A stretch of 6,327 nucleotides of DNA from Burkholderiales bacterium. Lineage in GTDB: Bacteria > Pseudomonadota > Gammaproteobacteria > Burkholderiales > Burkholderiaceae. The translations under genes and the position numbers were made by a program. Positions 1 to 6,327 of this stretch are shown here, piece by piece. The first letter of the stretch is position 1. Every line of letters starts with the position of its first letter. Under the pieces are notes generated by a model, which ran no database searches, had not been told where the DNA came from, and was given only the letters and a program-made list of their open reading frames with translations. The DNA is taken from assembly GCA_903643055.1 (NCBI GenBank), contig CAHJWV010000441.1, positions 1 to 6,327 of the forward strand, given 5' to 3'.

Positions 1-12
1 CTCTTCCGATCT
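1..12. other. Residual Illumina adapter sequence
   Basis: The first 12 bases read CTCTTCCGATCT, which is identical to the shared 3' end of the Illumina TruSeq adapters. This is library-derived sequence rather than genome. It sits at the very edge of the window and the oxoprolinase frame continues directly after it, so it is best read as untrimmed adapter at a contig end. A chance match of 12 bases exactly at the terminus is very unlikely. Residues encoded by these bases should not be treated as part of the neighbouring protein. Confidence 0.93.
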
Positions 13-13
13 G

Positions 14-3000
14 GCGGTGGCCGGCATCCGCCACCTGCTCGGGTTGCAGGCCGGCGAGCTGATCACGCCAGTACAGGTCGAGTGCGTGAAGATGGGCACG
101 ACGGTGGCTACCAACGCGCTGCTGGAGCGGCGTGGCGAGCCGACCTTGCTGGTGACGACGCGCGGCTTTCGCGATGCGTTGCGCATCGCCTACCAAGACC
201 GGCCGCGCATCTTTGATCGCCACATCGTGCTGTCGGAGTTGCTGTACAGCCGTGTGATCGAAGCCAGCGAGCGCGTCGGTGCCGATGGTGCGGTGATCCA
301 GGCGCTGGACGAGCCGGCGTTGCAGCTTGAATTGCAAGCCGCGTTCGATGCCGGCCTGCGCAGCGTCGCGATCGTGTTTCTGCATGGCTATCGTTTCACC
401 GAGCACGAGCAGGCCGCGCAACGCCTGGCGCAGGCGGTGGGCTTTCCACAGATCAGCGTGTCGCACCAGGTCAGCCCGCTGATGAAGCTGGTGGGCCGCG
501 GCGACACCACGGTGGTCGATGCCTATTTGTCACCGATCCTTCGGCGTTATGTCGATCAGGTGGCGACCGAGATGCCCGGCGTGCGGCTGTACTTCATGCA
601 AAGCTCCGGTGGCTTGACCGACGCCCATGCCTTCCAGGGCAAGGACGCGATTCTGTCCGGCCCGGCCGGTGGCATCGTCGGCATGGTGCGCACGGCGATG
701 CAGGGCGCGGGCAGTCTGGGTCAGTTTGGCACGGAGCCACACGGTGAATCGCCCGCAGACGCTGAGGGCTTGCGCGTGATCGGCTTCGACATGGGCGGCA
801 CCAGCACCGATGTATCGCACTTCGCCGGCGAGTTCGAGCGGGCGTTCGAAACCCAGGTGGCCGGCGTGCGCATGCGCGCGCCGATGATGAGCATCCACAC
901 CGTGGCCGCGGGCGGCGGCTCGCTGCTGAGCTTCGACGGCGCGCGTTTTCGTGCCGGCCCGCACAGCGCGGGTGCCAACCCTGGCCCGGCCTGCTACCGG
1001 CGCGGCGGCCCGCTGGCGGTGACCGATGCCAACGTGATGCTGGGCAAGATCCAACCGGCTTATTTTCCGAAGGTGTTCGGCCCGCAGGCCAACGAAGCGC
1101 TCGACGCCGACATCGTGCGCACGCGCTTTGCGGCCTTGGCCGAAGACATCGCGCGTGCCACCGGCCAGTCGCGCAGCGCCGAAGACGTGGCCGAAGGCTT
1201 CATCGACATTGCGGTCGGCGCGATGGCCAATGCGATCAAGAAGATCTCGGTCGCCCGCGGCTACGACATCACCCGCTACACGCTGCAGTGCTTCGGCGGC
1301 GCGGGCGGGCAGCATGCCTGCCGCGTGGCCGATGCGTTAGGCATGGGCCACGTCTTCGTGCACCCGTTGGCCGGCGTGCTGTCGGCCTACGGCATGGGCC
1401 TGGCCGACCAGAGCGTGATGCGCGAGGCATCGATCGAGCAGCCGCTGGCCTCCGCCGCGCCTGCGGTCGAAGCGCGGCTGGCGGCACTGGCCAGCGACAC
1501 CGATGCCGAGCTGCGCCGCCAGGGCGTGAACCCGGCGCAGATCCGCCTGGTGCGGCGTGTTCATCTGCGCTACCAGGGCACCGACTCGGCGCTGGTCGTG
1601 CCGCACGGCAGCGTTGCGCAATTGCAGGCGGCCTTCGAAGCGGCTTACCTGCAGCGCTTCGCGTTCCTGATGCAGGGCCGGGCGCTGGTCGTGGAGGCGG
1701 TGTCGGTCGAGGCGATCGGTGCCGGCGACAGCCCGCGCGAGCAACGCTTCGACCTCGTCGCAGGCCAGGCCGCGCCGGTGGCCGAGCGCGTGCGCCTGTA
1801 CAGCGGCGCGCGCTGGTGGGATGCGGCGCTCATCGTGCGCGAGCAGGCCCTGCCGGGCCACAAGATCGACGGCCCGGCCGTGATCGCCGAGAAGAACGCG
1901 ACCACCGTGGTCGAGCCGGGCTGGCAGGCGCGCGTCACCGAATTCGACCACCTGGTGCTGGAGCGCGTGCAGCCGCGCGAAGCGCGCCAGGCCATCGGTA
2001 CGCAGGTCGACCCGGTGATGCTGGAGGTGTTCAACAACCTGTTCATGAACATCGCCGAGCAGATGGGGCTGCAGCTGCAGAACACCGCCTACTCGGTCAA
2101 CATCAAGGAGCGGCTCGACTTCAGCTGCGCATTGTTCGACGCCGTTGGCAACCTGATCGCCAATGCGCCGCACATGCCGGTGCATCTGGGCTCGATGAGC
2201 GAATCGATCAAGACCGTGATCGCCGGCCACGCCGGGCGCATGCGGCCGGGAGATGTTTATGTGTTGAACGACCCGTACCACGGCGGCACGCACCTGCCCG
2301 ACGTGACGGTGGTAACGCCGGTGTTCAGCGAAGACGGCTCGGCGATCCTTTTTTATGTCGGCTCGCGCGGCCACCATGCCGACATCGGCGGCATCACGCC
2401 GGGCTCGATGCCGCCGTTCTCGACCCGCATCGATCAAGAGGGCGTGCAGATCGACAACCTGAAGCTCGTCGAAGCGGGCGTGCTGCGCGAAGCCGAGATG
2501 CTGGCGTTGCTGCGCAGCGGGCCTTATCCGTCGCGCAACCCGCAGCAGAACCTGGCCGACCTGAAGGCGCAGATCGCGGCCAACGAGAAGGGTGCGCAAG
2601 AGCTGCGCAAGATGGTGGCGCAGTTTGGCCTGGCGGTTGTTCGGGCCTACATGGGCCATGTGCAGGACAACGCCGAAGAGTCGGTGCGGCGTGTCATCAC
2701 GAAGCTGAAGAATGGCCAATACAGCCTGAAGCTCGACAACGGCGCGCAGATCAGCGTGGCGATCAAGGTCGATGCGAAGAAGCGCAGCGCGGTGATCGAT
2801 TTCAGCGGCACCTCGGCGCAGCTCGAAAACAACTTCAATGCGCCGCGCGCGGTCTGCATGGCCGCGGTGCTGTATGTGTTTCGCACGCTGGTCGATGACG
2901 ACATTCCGCTCAACGCCGGCTGCCTGAAGCCGCTGCAGGTCATCATTCCGGAAGGTTCGATGCTGAACCCGCGCTCGCCGGCCTCGGTGGTGGCGGGCAA

Positions 3001-3544
3001 TGTCGAGACCTCGACCTGCATCACCAACGCGCTCTACGGCGCACTGGGCGTGATGGCGGCCGGCCAGTGCACGATGAACAACTTCACCTTCGGCAACGAG
3101 ACGCATCAGTACTACGAAACCATCTCTGGTGGTTCTGGCGCCGGCGCCGGCTTCGACGGCACGAGCGTCGTGCAGACCCACATGACCAACTCGCGGCTCA
3201 CCGACCCGGAGGTGCTGGAATTCCGCTTCCCGGTGAGGTTAGAAAGCTACGAGATCCGGCACGGCTCGGGCGGCGCTGGGCAATGGCGCGGCGGCGATGG
3301 CGGTGTGCGGCGCATGCGTTTTCTTGCGCCGATGACGGCATCGATCCTGTCGAACGGGCGCATCGTGCCTTCTTTCGGCATGGCCGGCGGCGAACCGGGC
3401 GCACTCGGCTTCAATCGCGTCGAGCGCAGCGATGGCCGCATCGAACGGCTCGGCCACATCGGCTCGGTACCGATGCAGCCGGGCGATGTGTTTGTCGTCG
3501 AAACGCCGGGTGGTGGTGGCTACGGTCGTGTGACGGGTAAGTGA
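14..3544 (+). CDS. oplAH: 5-oxoprolinase (ATP-hydrolysing), HyuA-HyuB fusion, 5' partial
   Basis: This is a cytosolic enzyme expected to convert 5-oxo-L-proline, ATP and water into L-glutamate, ADP and phosphate, the salvage step of gamma-glutamyl/glutathione turnover. Numbering from the GTG at base 17, the end of the hydantoinase/oxoprolinase N-terminal domain includes GTTVATN at 27-33. The HyuA-type ATPase domain follows, with SGPAGG near 216-221 and the phosphate-loop motif [10 protein letters not shown] at 256-265. The HyuB domain runs from [10 protein letters not shown] at 665 to the end, with [12 protein letters not shown] at 751-762, [10 protein letters not shown] at 783-792 and a C-terminal TPGGGGYG. 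Full-length bacterial relatives have about 1,200 residues. Roughly 45-50 N-terminal residues, including the GGTFTD loop, are missing because the contig begins inside the gene, so the GTG at 17 is probably internal. Both halves in one polypeptide favour oxoprolinase over two-subunit hydantoinases or acetone/acetophenone carboxylases. An extra segment of about 20 residues (231-250) precedes the ATPase loop. The stop is TGA at 3542-3544. Confidence 0.93.
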   Translation, partial: AVAGIRHLLGLQAGELITPVQVECVKMGTTVATNALLERRGEPTLLVTTRGFRDALRIAYQDRPRIFDRHIVLSELLYSRVIEASERVGADGAVIQALDEPALQLELQAAFDAGLRSVAIVFLHGYRFTEHEQAAQRLAQAVGFPQISVSHQVSPLMKLVGRGDTTVVDAYLSPILRRYVDQVATEMPGVRLYFMQSSGGLTDAHAFQGKDAILSGPAGGIVGMVRTAMQGAGSLGQFGTEPHGESPADAEGLRVIGFDMGGTSTDVSHFAGEFERAFETQVAGVRMRAPMMSIHTVAAGGGSLLSFDGARFRAGPHSAGANPGPACYRRGGPLAVTDANVMLGKIQPAYFPKVFGPQANEALDADIVRTRFAALAEDIARATGQSRSAEDVAEGFIDIAVGAMANAIKKISVARGYDITRYTLQCFGGAGGQHACRVADALGMGHVFVHPLAGVLSAYGMGLADQSVMREASIEQPLASAAPAVEARLAALASDTDAELRRQGVNPAQIRLVRRVHLRYQGTDSALVVPHGSVAQLQAAFEAAYLQRFAFLMQGRALVVEAVSVEAIGAGDSPREQRFDLVAGQAAPVAERVRLYSGARWWDAALIVREQALPGHKIDGPAVIAEKNATTVVEPGWQARVTEFDHLVLERVQPREARQAIGTQVDPVMLEVFNNLFMNIAEQMGLQLQNTAYSVNIKERLDFSCALFDAVGNLIANAPHMPVHLGSMSESIKTVIAGHAGRMRPGDVYVLNDPYHGGTHLPDVTVVTPVFSEDGSAILFYVGSRGHHADIGGITPGSMPPFSTRIDQEGVQIDNLKLVEAGVLREAEMLALLRSGPYPSRNPQQNLADLKAQIAANEKGAQELRKMVAQFGLAVVRAYMGHVQDNAEESVRRVITKLKNGQYSLKLDNGAQISVAIKVDAKKRSAVIDFSGTSAQLENNFNAPRAVCMAAVLYVFRTLVDDDIPLNAGCLKPLQVIIPEGSMLNPRSPASVVAGNVETSTCITNALYGALGVMAAGQCTMNNFTFGNETHQYYETISGGSGAGAGFDGTSVVQTHMTNSRLTDPEVLEFRFPVRLESYEIRHGSGGAGQWRGGDGGVRRMRFLAPMTASILSNGRIVPSFGMAGGEPGALGFNRVERSDGRIERLGHIGSVPMQPGDVFVVETPGGGGYGRVTGK

Positions 3545-4076
3545 ACAGGGGTGGCGAATGGGGTTGGCGAACGGCGCGGCCGAGCCATGGCGTTGCGTCT
3601 GCGCTGCGCGGCCGCTGAACCTTTGCACCGGGCGGTTCGGTGGGGATTGGACGAGACGGGCGAGTTTTGCCGGAACAAACCCATCGCCTCTTGGCGCGAT
3701 CGGCAAGGGGCAGCGACGGCGCTGGCCTGGGCCGGTTGCCATGGGTTACGACCTGAATGTGGCAAACCGTTCCTTGTGCGCCTCTCTCACTGCGACCAGG
3801 CACTGACCTCCTCGTTGCCGACCTGCTGACTGCGTCACCAGAGGCATCGGCCACACTCGAACACGGCTGCCGCCGGTCACTGGCGCTGACGCGGATGCAG
3901 GGTTGGGTTCGCATTCGCAGGCCATTAGGCAGGCTTGTGGTGGTGCGGTCTTGCGTCAAATGGCAGTAAGCTTTAAATCCATGAGGGTACAGGGTTATGT
4001 CATCGAGCGATGGTCTCGGCGGCTACAGTTGTCCATGCGTCTCGTTGAAAACAGGAGCGACTTCCGGCTTGCCACG
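3545..4076. other. Intergenic region without a convincing gene
   Basis: This stretch of about 530 bp separates the oxoprolinase stop from the GAF gene. Short open frames of 80-90 codons exist on both strands, but none shows a recognisable domain or a good ribosome-binding site. I see no tRNA, no riboswitch and no hairpin followed by a T tract. GCGCGGCCG occurs twice, at 3574-3582 and 3606-3614, and the second copy overlaps a GCGGCCGC palindrome. The two can pair imperfectly, but this is not a convincing terminator. The right end holds a weak promoter candidate and the upstream part of the GAF reading frame, which looks unconserved. Confidence 0.6.
3951..3978 (+). promoter_or_regulatory. Weak sigma70-like promoter candidate for the GAF/receiver pair
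   Basis: TTGCGT (3951-3956) and TTAAAT (3973-3978) are separated by 16 bases, giving 3/6 and 4/6 matches to the -35 and -10 consensus. This is the most AT-rich patch upstream of the GAF gene. Transcription would begin near 3985, which excludes the in-frame ATGs at 3903 and 3981 and leaves those at 4035 and 4077. The match is weak and the call is tentative. Confidence 0.3.
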
Positions 4077-4574
4077 ATGATCACTGCCGCCCTCCCTGAT
4101 AACGAATCCGAACGCCTGCAGGCTTTGCGTGCTTTGCTGATCCTCGATACGCCACCGGAGCAACGGTTCGACCGCATCGTGCAGTTCGCCGCCGATGAGT
4201 TCGATGTGCCGATTGCGTTGATCAGCCTGGTCGATGACAAGCGGCAATGGTTCAAGGCGCGCGTGGGCATGGCGGCTTGCGAAACCGGGCGTGACATCGC
4301 GTTTTGCTCGCATGCCTTGCACAGCGCCAAATTGCTGATGGTGGAAGACGCGCTGCTCGATCAGCGCTTCTTCGATAACCCGCTCGTGGCCGGCGATCCA
4401 CGCATCCGCTTCTATGCAGGTGCGCCGCTGTGGATGCCTTCAAGCCTGGTCATCGGCACGCTGTGCGTGATCGACACCCGGCCTCGCCATTTCGATGCGG
4501 TTGACCGCAGCATTCTGGAGGCCTTGCGTGATCTGACCGTGGCCGAACTGCACGGAGAGAACCCGCAGTTCTGA
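4077..4574 (+). CDS. Stand-alone GAF-domain protein
   Basis: This 165-residue soluble protein is almost entirely one GAF domain, a small-ligand or redox/light-sensing fold. It follows the bacterial GAF pattern closely: LPDNESERLQALRAL at 6-20, LDTPPEQRFDRI at 23-34, the VPIALISLVDDKRQWFKA stretch at 44-61, GRDIAFCSHAL at 71-81, VEDALLDQRFFDNPLV at 89-104, IRFYAGAPL at 110-118 and IGTLCVIDTRPR at 126-137. No HTH, kinase, GGDEF or EAL output domain follows, so it must act through a partner or is a remnant sensor module. The frame is open back to 3903. I prefer the ATG at 4077 because the conserved NE-x-ERL motif starts directly after it and the upstream translation looks unconserved. The nearest AGGAG is about 19 bases away, so the ATG at 4035 is a real alternative. 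The stop lies two bases before the receiver gene. The ligand cannot be read from the sequence. Confidence 0.85.
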   Translation: MITAALPDNESERLQALRALLILDTPPEQRFDRIVQFAADEFDVPIALISLVDDKRQWFKARVGMAACETGRDIAFCSHALHSAKLLMVEDALLDQRFFDNPLVAGDPRIRFYAGAPLWMPSSLVIGTLCVIDTRPRHFDAVDRSILEALRDLTVAELHGENPQF

Positions 4575-4576
4575 CC

Positions 4577-4978
4577 ATGGCTGCCGATCCACCGAAGCGC
4601 ACGCTGTTGCTGGTCGAGCCGCATTTTGTGATGCGGCGCACCGTTGCGATGGTGGCGCAGCAGTTGGGCGTGGCACACGTCCGCGAAGCCACCAACTATG
4701 ACAACGCGTTGCGTGTGCTGAACGAGGCGCGTGTCGATGGCATGTTGATCGATCTGGCCGATGCGCTGCGCTGCCTCGCGCTGGTTCAGCAGATCCGCGC
4801 CGGCGGCACCCTTTGCGACGCCGCGTTGCCGATCGGGCTGATGGCCGAGACCTGCGACCCCGGCACGATCGCGATGTTCAAGAGCCTGGATGTGCGCCGC
4901 ATCATGCTCAAACCGTTCAAGGTGAAGACTGCGGTCGAAGTGCTGTCGGTGATCGCCGGCGTGCCGATACCGGTTTGA
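4577..4978 (+). CDS. Stand-alone CheY-like receiver protein with atypical phosphorylation pocket
   Basis: This 133-residue protein has the length and layout of a single response-regulator receiver domain without an output domain. Strand 1 is TLLLVEPHF (9-17). Strand 3 is GMLIDLAD (55-62), with D59 at the phosphoacceptor position. Strand 4 is PIGLMAE (85-91). Strand 5 ends in IMLKPF (109-114), with the conserved K112. Two canonical features are missing. The acidic pair after strand 1 reads E14-P15 instead of D-D, and the Thr/Ser at the end of strand 4 aligns with A90. Mg2+-dependent phosphorylation may therefore be weak or lost, although D59 and K112 remain. The gene starts two bases after the GAF stop; a GGAGAG sits 17 bases upstream, too far to be ideal, so translation is probably coupled to the GAF gene. 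The pair is likely to work together, but the partner kinase and target are not visible here. Confidence 0.8.
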   Translation: MAADPPKRTLLLVEPHFVMRRTVAMVAQQLGVAHVREATNYDNALRVLNEARVDGMLIDLADALRCLALVQQIRAGGTLCDAALPIGLMAETCDPGTIAMFKSLDVRRIMLKPFKVKTAVEVLSVIAGVPIPV

Positions 4979-5061
4979 GCCGGCGCTCGCGCGGCGTGCC
5001 GTGTTGACATCAGGTTAGGCTCTCTCTAGAGCCTCTCGCTCACCCCAGCAGTGCGCCGGCT
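4978..5061. repeat. 9-bp inverted repeat spanning the convergent intergenic region
   Basis: AGCCGGCGC at 4978-4986 is the exact reverse complement of GCGCCGGCT at 5053-5061. The arms lie 66 bases apart at the two ends of the gap between the receiver gene and the convergent LysR gene, and they enclose the smaller hairpin at 5017-5034. The left arm starts on the last base of the receiver stop codon. In RNA from either strand the two arms could close a larger stem around the inner hairpin. In GC-rich DNA a chance origin is possible. Confidence 0.45.
5017..5034. terminator. Hairpin between convergent genes, possible bidirectional terminator
   Basis: AGGCTCT (5017-5023) and AGAGCCT (5028-5034) form a perfect 7-bp stem with a CTCT loop. 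It lies 38 bases after the receiver stop and 34 bases beyond the end of the LysR gene, where a shared terminator would be expected. No T tract follows on either strand, so it is not a canonical intrinsic terminator. The position and symmetry support the call, and the missing tract weakens it. Confidence 0.4.
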
Positions 5062-5068
5062 TGGGCGA

Positions 5069-6067
5069 TCAAGGCAGCGTGTCGACCGGCTCCTGTTTCA
5101 GCAGTGCCAGCTTGCGCTTGGTGGCCTGTTTGTCGTATTCGCTGGCCGTTTGGGCGCAGACCTGCTGCAGGCCGGAATGATGGGCCAGCACCTCGGCCAC
5201 CCAGTCGACGAACACCCGCACCTTCGATGACAGGTGGCGGTTCGACGGGTACACGACATGGAACGGGATGTCGTCGGACTCCCACTCGGGCATCACCAGT
5301 TCCAACATGCCGCAGCTCGGGTACTTCTGGAAGATGTAGGTCGGCAGACGGCCGATGCCCAGGCCAGCGATGCACGCATCCATGTAGGCATTCGAATCGT
5401 TGAGCGTCAGCCGGCCGGTGATTGGCAGCAGCACGCGCTCGCCCTGGCGGGTGAATTCCCAGTCGCAGGGCTCGCCGGTGTGCTGCGAGATGTAGTTCAG
5501 GCAGTTGTGTTTCTTCAGCTCCAGCGGATGCTGCGGCCGGCCGTATTGCTTCAGATAGCTCGGCGAAGCACAGGTGACGACGCGCATCGTGCCGACGCGC
5601 CGCGCCACCACCGAAGGGTCGAGGATGTCGCCTTTGCGCAGCGCGCAGTCGACGCCTTCTGTCAGCAGCTTCAGTGGCCGGTCGCTGCAGCCCAGCTCCA
5701 GCTCGATGTCCGGGTAGCGCTCGAAGAAGGTGGGCAGCATCGGGATCAGCAGCCGGCTTGCGACGGCGGTACTGACATCCACCCGCAGCCTGCCGCGCGG
5801 CGTGGCCTGCTGCGACGAGAACGACTCTTCGGCGTCACGCAGGTCTTCGAGGATGCGCACGCAGCGCTCGTAGTAGGCCGCGCCATCGGTGGTGACCGAC
5901 ACCTTGCGGGTCGTGCGGTGCAGAAGGCGGACTTTCAGGTGGCTTTCCAGGTCGGCGATGCTGGCCGACAGCGTGGCCTTGGGCATCTTCAGCAGGTCGG
6001 CCGCGCGGGTGAAACCGCCCGTGTTGACCACGCCGACGAAGGCTTGCATCGCTTTGATGGTGTCCAT
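5069..6067 (-). CDS. LysR-type transcriptional regulator (CrgA-like)
   Basis: This 332-residue DNA-binding regulator has an N-terminal winged helix-turn-helix at about residues 1-62: MDTIKAMQAFVGVVNTGGFT opens the domain, then AADLLKMPKATLSASIADLE forms the HTH, and LLHRTTRKVSVTTDG the wing. A linker helix spans about 63-90. The effector-binding domain starts at about residue 91 with GRLRVDVSTAVASRLLIPML and continues to about 295. This pattern is typical of the CrgA-like LysR subgroup, whose inducers are diverse, so no ligand can be named. About 37 polar, charged residues (296-332) extend past the usual end of roughly 300 residues. The ATG at 6065-6067 is supported by an AGGA nine bases upstream and by the MDTIxAMQAFV opening common to the subgroup. 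The gene is divergent from a lipoprotein gene, the usual layout for a LysR regulator controlling its neighbour and itself. Confidence 0.93.
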   Translation of the reverse strand: MDTIKAMQAFVGVVNTGGFTRAADLLKMPKATLSASIADLESHLKVRLLHRTTRKVSVTTDGAAYYERCVRILEDLRDAEESFSSQQATPRGRLRVDVSTAVASRLLIPMLPTFFERYPDIELELGCSDRPLKLLTEGVDCALRKGDILDPSVVARRVGTMRVVTCASPSYLKQYGRPQHPLELKKHNCLNYISQHTGEPCDWEFTRQGERVLLPITGRLTLNDSNAYMDACIAGLGIGRLPTYIFQKYPSCGMLELVMPEWESDDIPFHVVYPSNRHLSSKVRVFVDWVAEVLAHHSGLQQVCAQTASEYDKQATKRKLALLKQEPVDTLP

Positions 6068-6076
6068 TGTCTTTGA

Positions 6077-6080
6077 TCCT
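6077..6080 (-). promoter_or_regulatory. Ribosome-binding site of the LysR gene
   Basis: On the minus strand this reads AGGA, nine bases before the ATG at 6065-6067. It supports that ATG as the true start. Confidence 0.65.
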
Positions 6081-6094
6081 GAACAGTCAATTCT

Positions 6095-6117
6095 AAAAAC
6101 TCTACTTTATAGCTTTT
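6095..6117. promoter_or_regulatory. AT-rich dyad overlapping the LysR promoter, candidate LysR operator
   Basis: Read on the minus strand this is an imperfect palindrome: the left half AAAAGCTATA faces TAGAGTTTTT around a three-base centre. Eight of the ten outer pairs match: AAAA/TTTT, CT/AG and TA/TA. It includes TATAAA (6106-6111, minus strand), a good -10 for the LysR gene, although no convincing -35 is seen. It lies in the most AT-rich stretch of the window. An operator covering the regulator's own promoter is typical of autoregulated LysR systems. I could not fit a centred T-N11-A box, so the assignment rests on symmetry and position. Confidence 0.45.
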
Positions 6118-6216
6118 CGATTAGCCAATAAAGTTCATGACGCAACGCAGCATGGGGTATTTCCTCGGCTGTACGGACATTCTTCCTCTTGCCGCCGAAT
6201 TCTTGCCATTGCTGCC

Positions 6217-6220
6217 AGGA
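6217..6220 (+). promoter_or_regulatory. Ribosome-binding site of the lipoprotein gene
   Basis: AGGA ends nine bases before the ATG at 6230. It supports this start for a gene otherwise recognised only from its signal peptide. Confidence 0.6.
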
Positions 6221-6229
6221 CACCATTCC

Positions 6230-6327
6230 ATGAAGACCCGACCCTACTCTCTGATGTTGAGCACGCTGGTGCTGACCCTGCTGTCGGCCGCCATGCTGAC
6301 CCTCAATGGTTGCTCGCGCGCCGGCGA
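6230..6327 (+). CDS. N-terminus of a lipoprotein, possibly an RND efflux adaptor, 3' partial
   Basis: Only 32 complete codons fit before the window ends. The start MKTRPYSLM has basic residues at K2 and R4. A hydrophobic segment follows at about 8-25 (LMLSTLVLTLLSAAMLTL). A lipobox-like LNGC ends at C28, followed by SRAG. This is a type II signal peptide, so the mature protein should be lipidated on C28 and tethered to a membrane on the periplasmic side. Asn at the lipobox -2 position is less common but tolerated. The ATG has an AGGA nine bases upstream. The gene is transcribed away from the LysR gene, probably from the shared 162-bp region. Periplasmic adaptor subunits of RND efflux pumps often start this way and often lie divergent from a LysR gene, which makes that a reasonable guess. 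The visible part cannot distinguish it from other lipoproteins. Confidence 0.7.
   Translation, partial: MKTRPYSLMLSTLVLTLLSAAMLTLNGCSRAG

Noticed and set aside
1288..2898. Long alternative + strand frame (536 codons) inside the oxoprolinase gene
   Set aside because: The translation is low-complexity Arg/Ala/Gly/Pro typical of an out-of-frame reading of a GC-rich gene. The enzyme frame is intact across it, so there is no frameshift.
1337..3181. Long open frame on the minus strand (614 codons) inside the oxoprolinase gene
   Set aside because: It lies wholly antisense to a well-recognised enzyme, its translation is rich in Arg/His/Ala with no domain, and such frames are expected opposite high-GC genes.
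3574..3614. Possible terminator from the two GCGCGGCCG copies
   Set aside because: The pairing is imperfect, the loop is long and no T tract follows.
3551..3829. Possible small genes in the gap after the oxoprolinase
   Set aside because: Several overlapping frames on both strands compete. None has a good ribosome-binding site, a recognisable motif or sensible composition.
3903..4076. Upstream in-frame extension of the GAF protein (58 residues)
   Set aside because: It shows no GAF or other motif, lies upstream of or across the best promoter candidate, and the family normally starts just before the NE-x-ERL motif. The ATG at 4035 cannot be excluded.
5234..6076. 280-codon + strand frame antisense to the LysR gene
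   Set aside because: The LysR frame has clear HTH and effector domains; the opposite frame shows no recognisable domain.
6300..6327. Adapter at the 3' end matching the one at base 1
   Set aside because: The last bases continue the lipoprotein reading frame and do not resemble AGATCGGAAGAG.
1..6327. CRISPR array, tRNA, rRNA, insertion sequence or phage genes
   Set aside because: No regularly spaced repeats, no cloverleaf-like sequence and no transposase or integrase motif were seen on either strand.

Overview
The window looks like a draft-assembly fragment from a high-GC (by eye about two-thirds G+C) Gram-negative bacterium. The protein styles (a fused HyuA-HyuB 5-oxoprolinase, a stand-alone GAF protein, a CrgA-type LysR regulator and a lipoprotein signal peptide) suggest a betaproteobacterium, probably Burkholderiales. 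That placement is inference from family resemblance; no rRNA or marker gene is present. The first 12 bases match the 3' end of the Illumina TruSeq adapters, so biological sequence starts at about base 13, which is probably a contig edge.

Layout. (1) Bases 14-3544, + strand: almost all of a large ATP-dependent 5-oxoprolinase, lacking its N-terminal start and the GGTFTD loop. (2) Bases 3545-4076: a gap of about 530 bp with no convincing gene and a weak promoter candidate near its right end. (3) Bases 4077-4978, + strand: a tight two-gene unit, made of a stand-alone GAF sensor-domain protein and, two bases later, a stand-alone CheY-like receiver that has lost part of its phosphorylation pocket. 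(4) Bases 4979-5068: a short convergent intergenic region with two nested inverted repeats. (5) Bases 5069-6067, - strand: a LysR-type regulator. (6) Bases 6068-6229: a divergent regulatory region with an AT-rich dyad over the likely LysR promoter. (7) Bases 6230-6327, + strand: the first 32 codons of a lipoprotein, cut by the window end.

Three functional units are present. The oxoprolinase recycles 5-oxoproline to glutamate. The GAF/receiver pair looks like a small signalling module without an output domain. The LysR gene and the divergent lipoprotein form a classic regulator-target layout, and the target could be the adaptor subunit of an RND efflux operon. Nothing links the three units to each other. 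The observations most worth a second look are the degenerate receiver paired with the output-less GAF protein and the operator-like dyad in the divergent promoter. No clear new system is visible.
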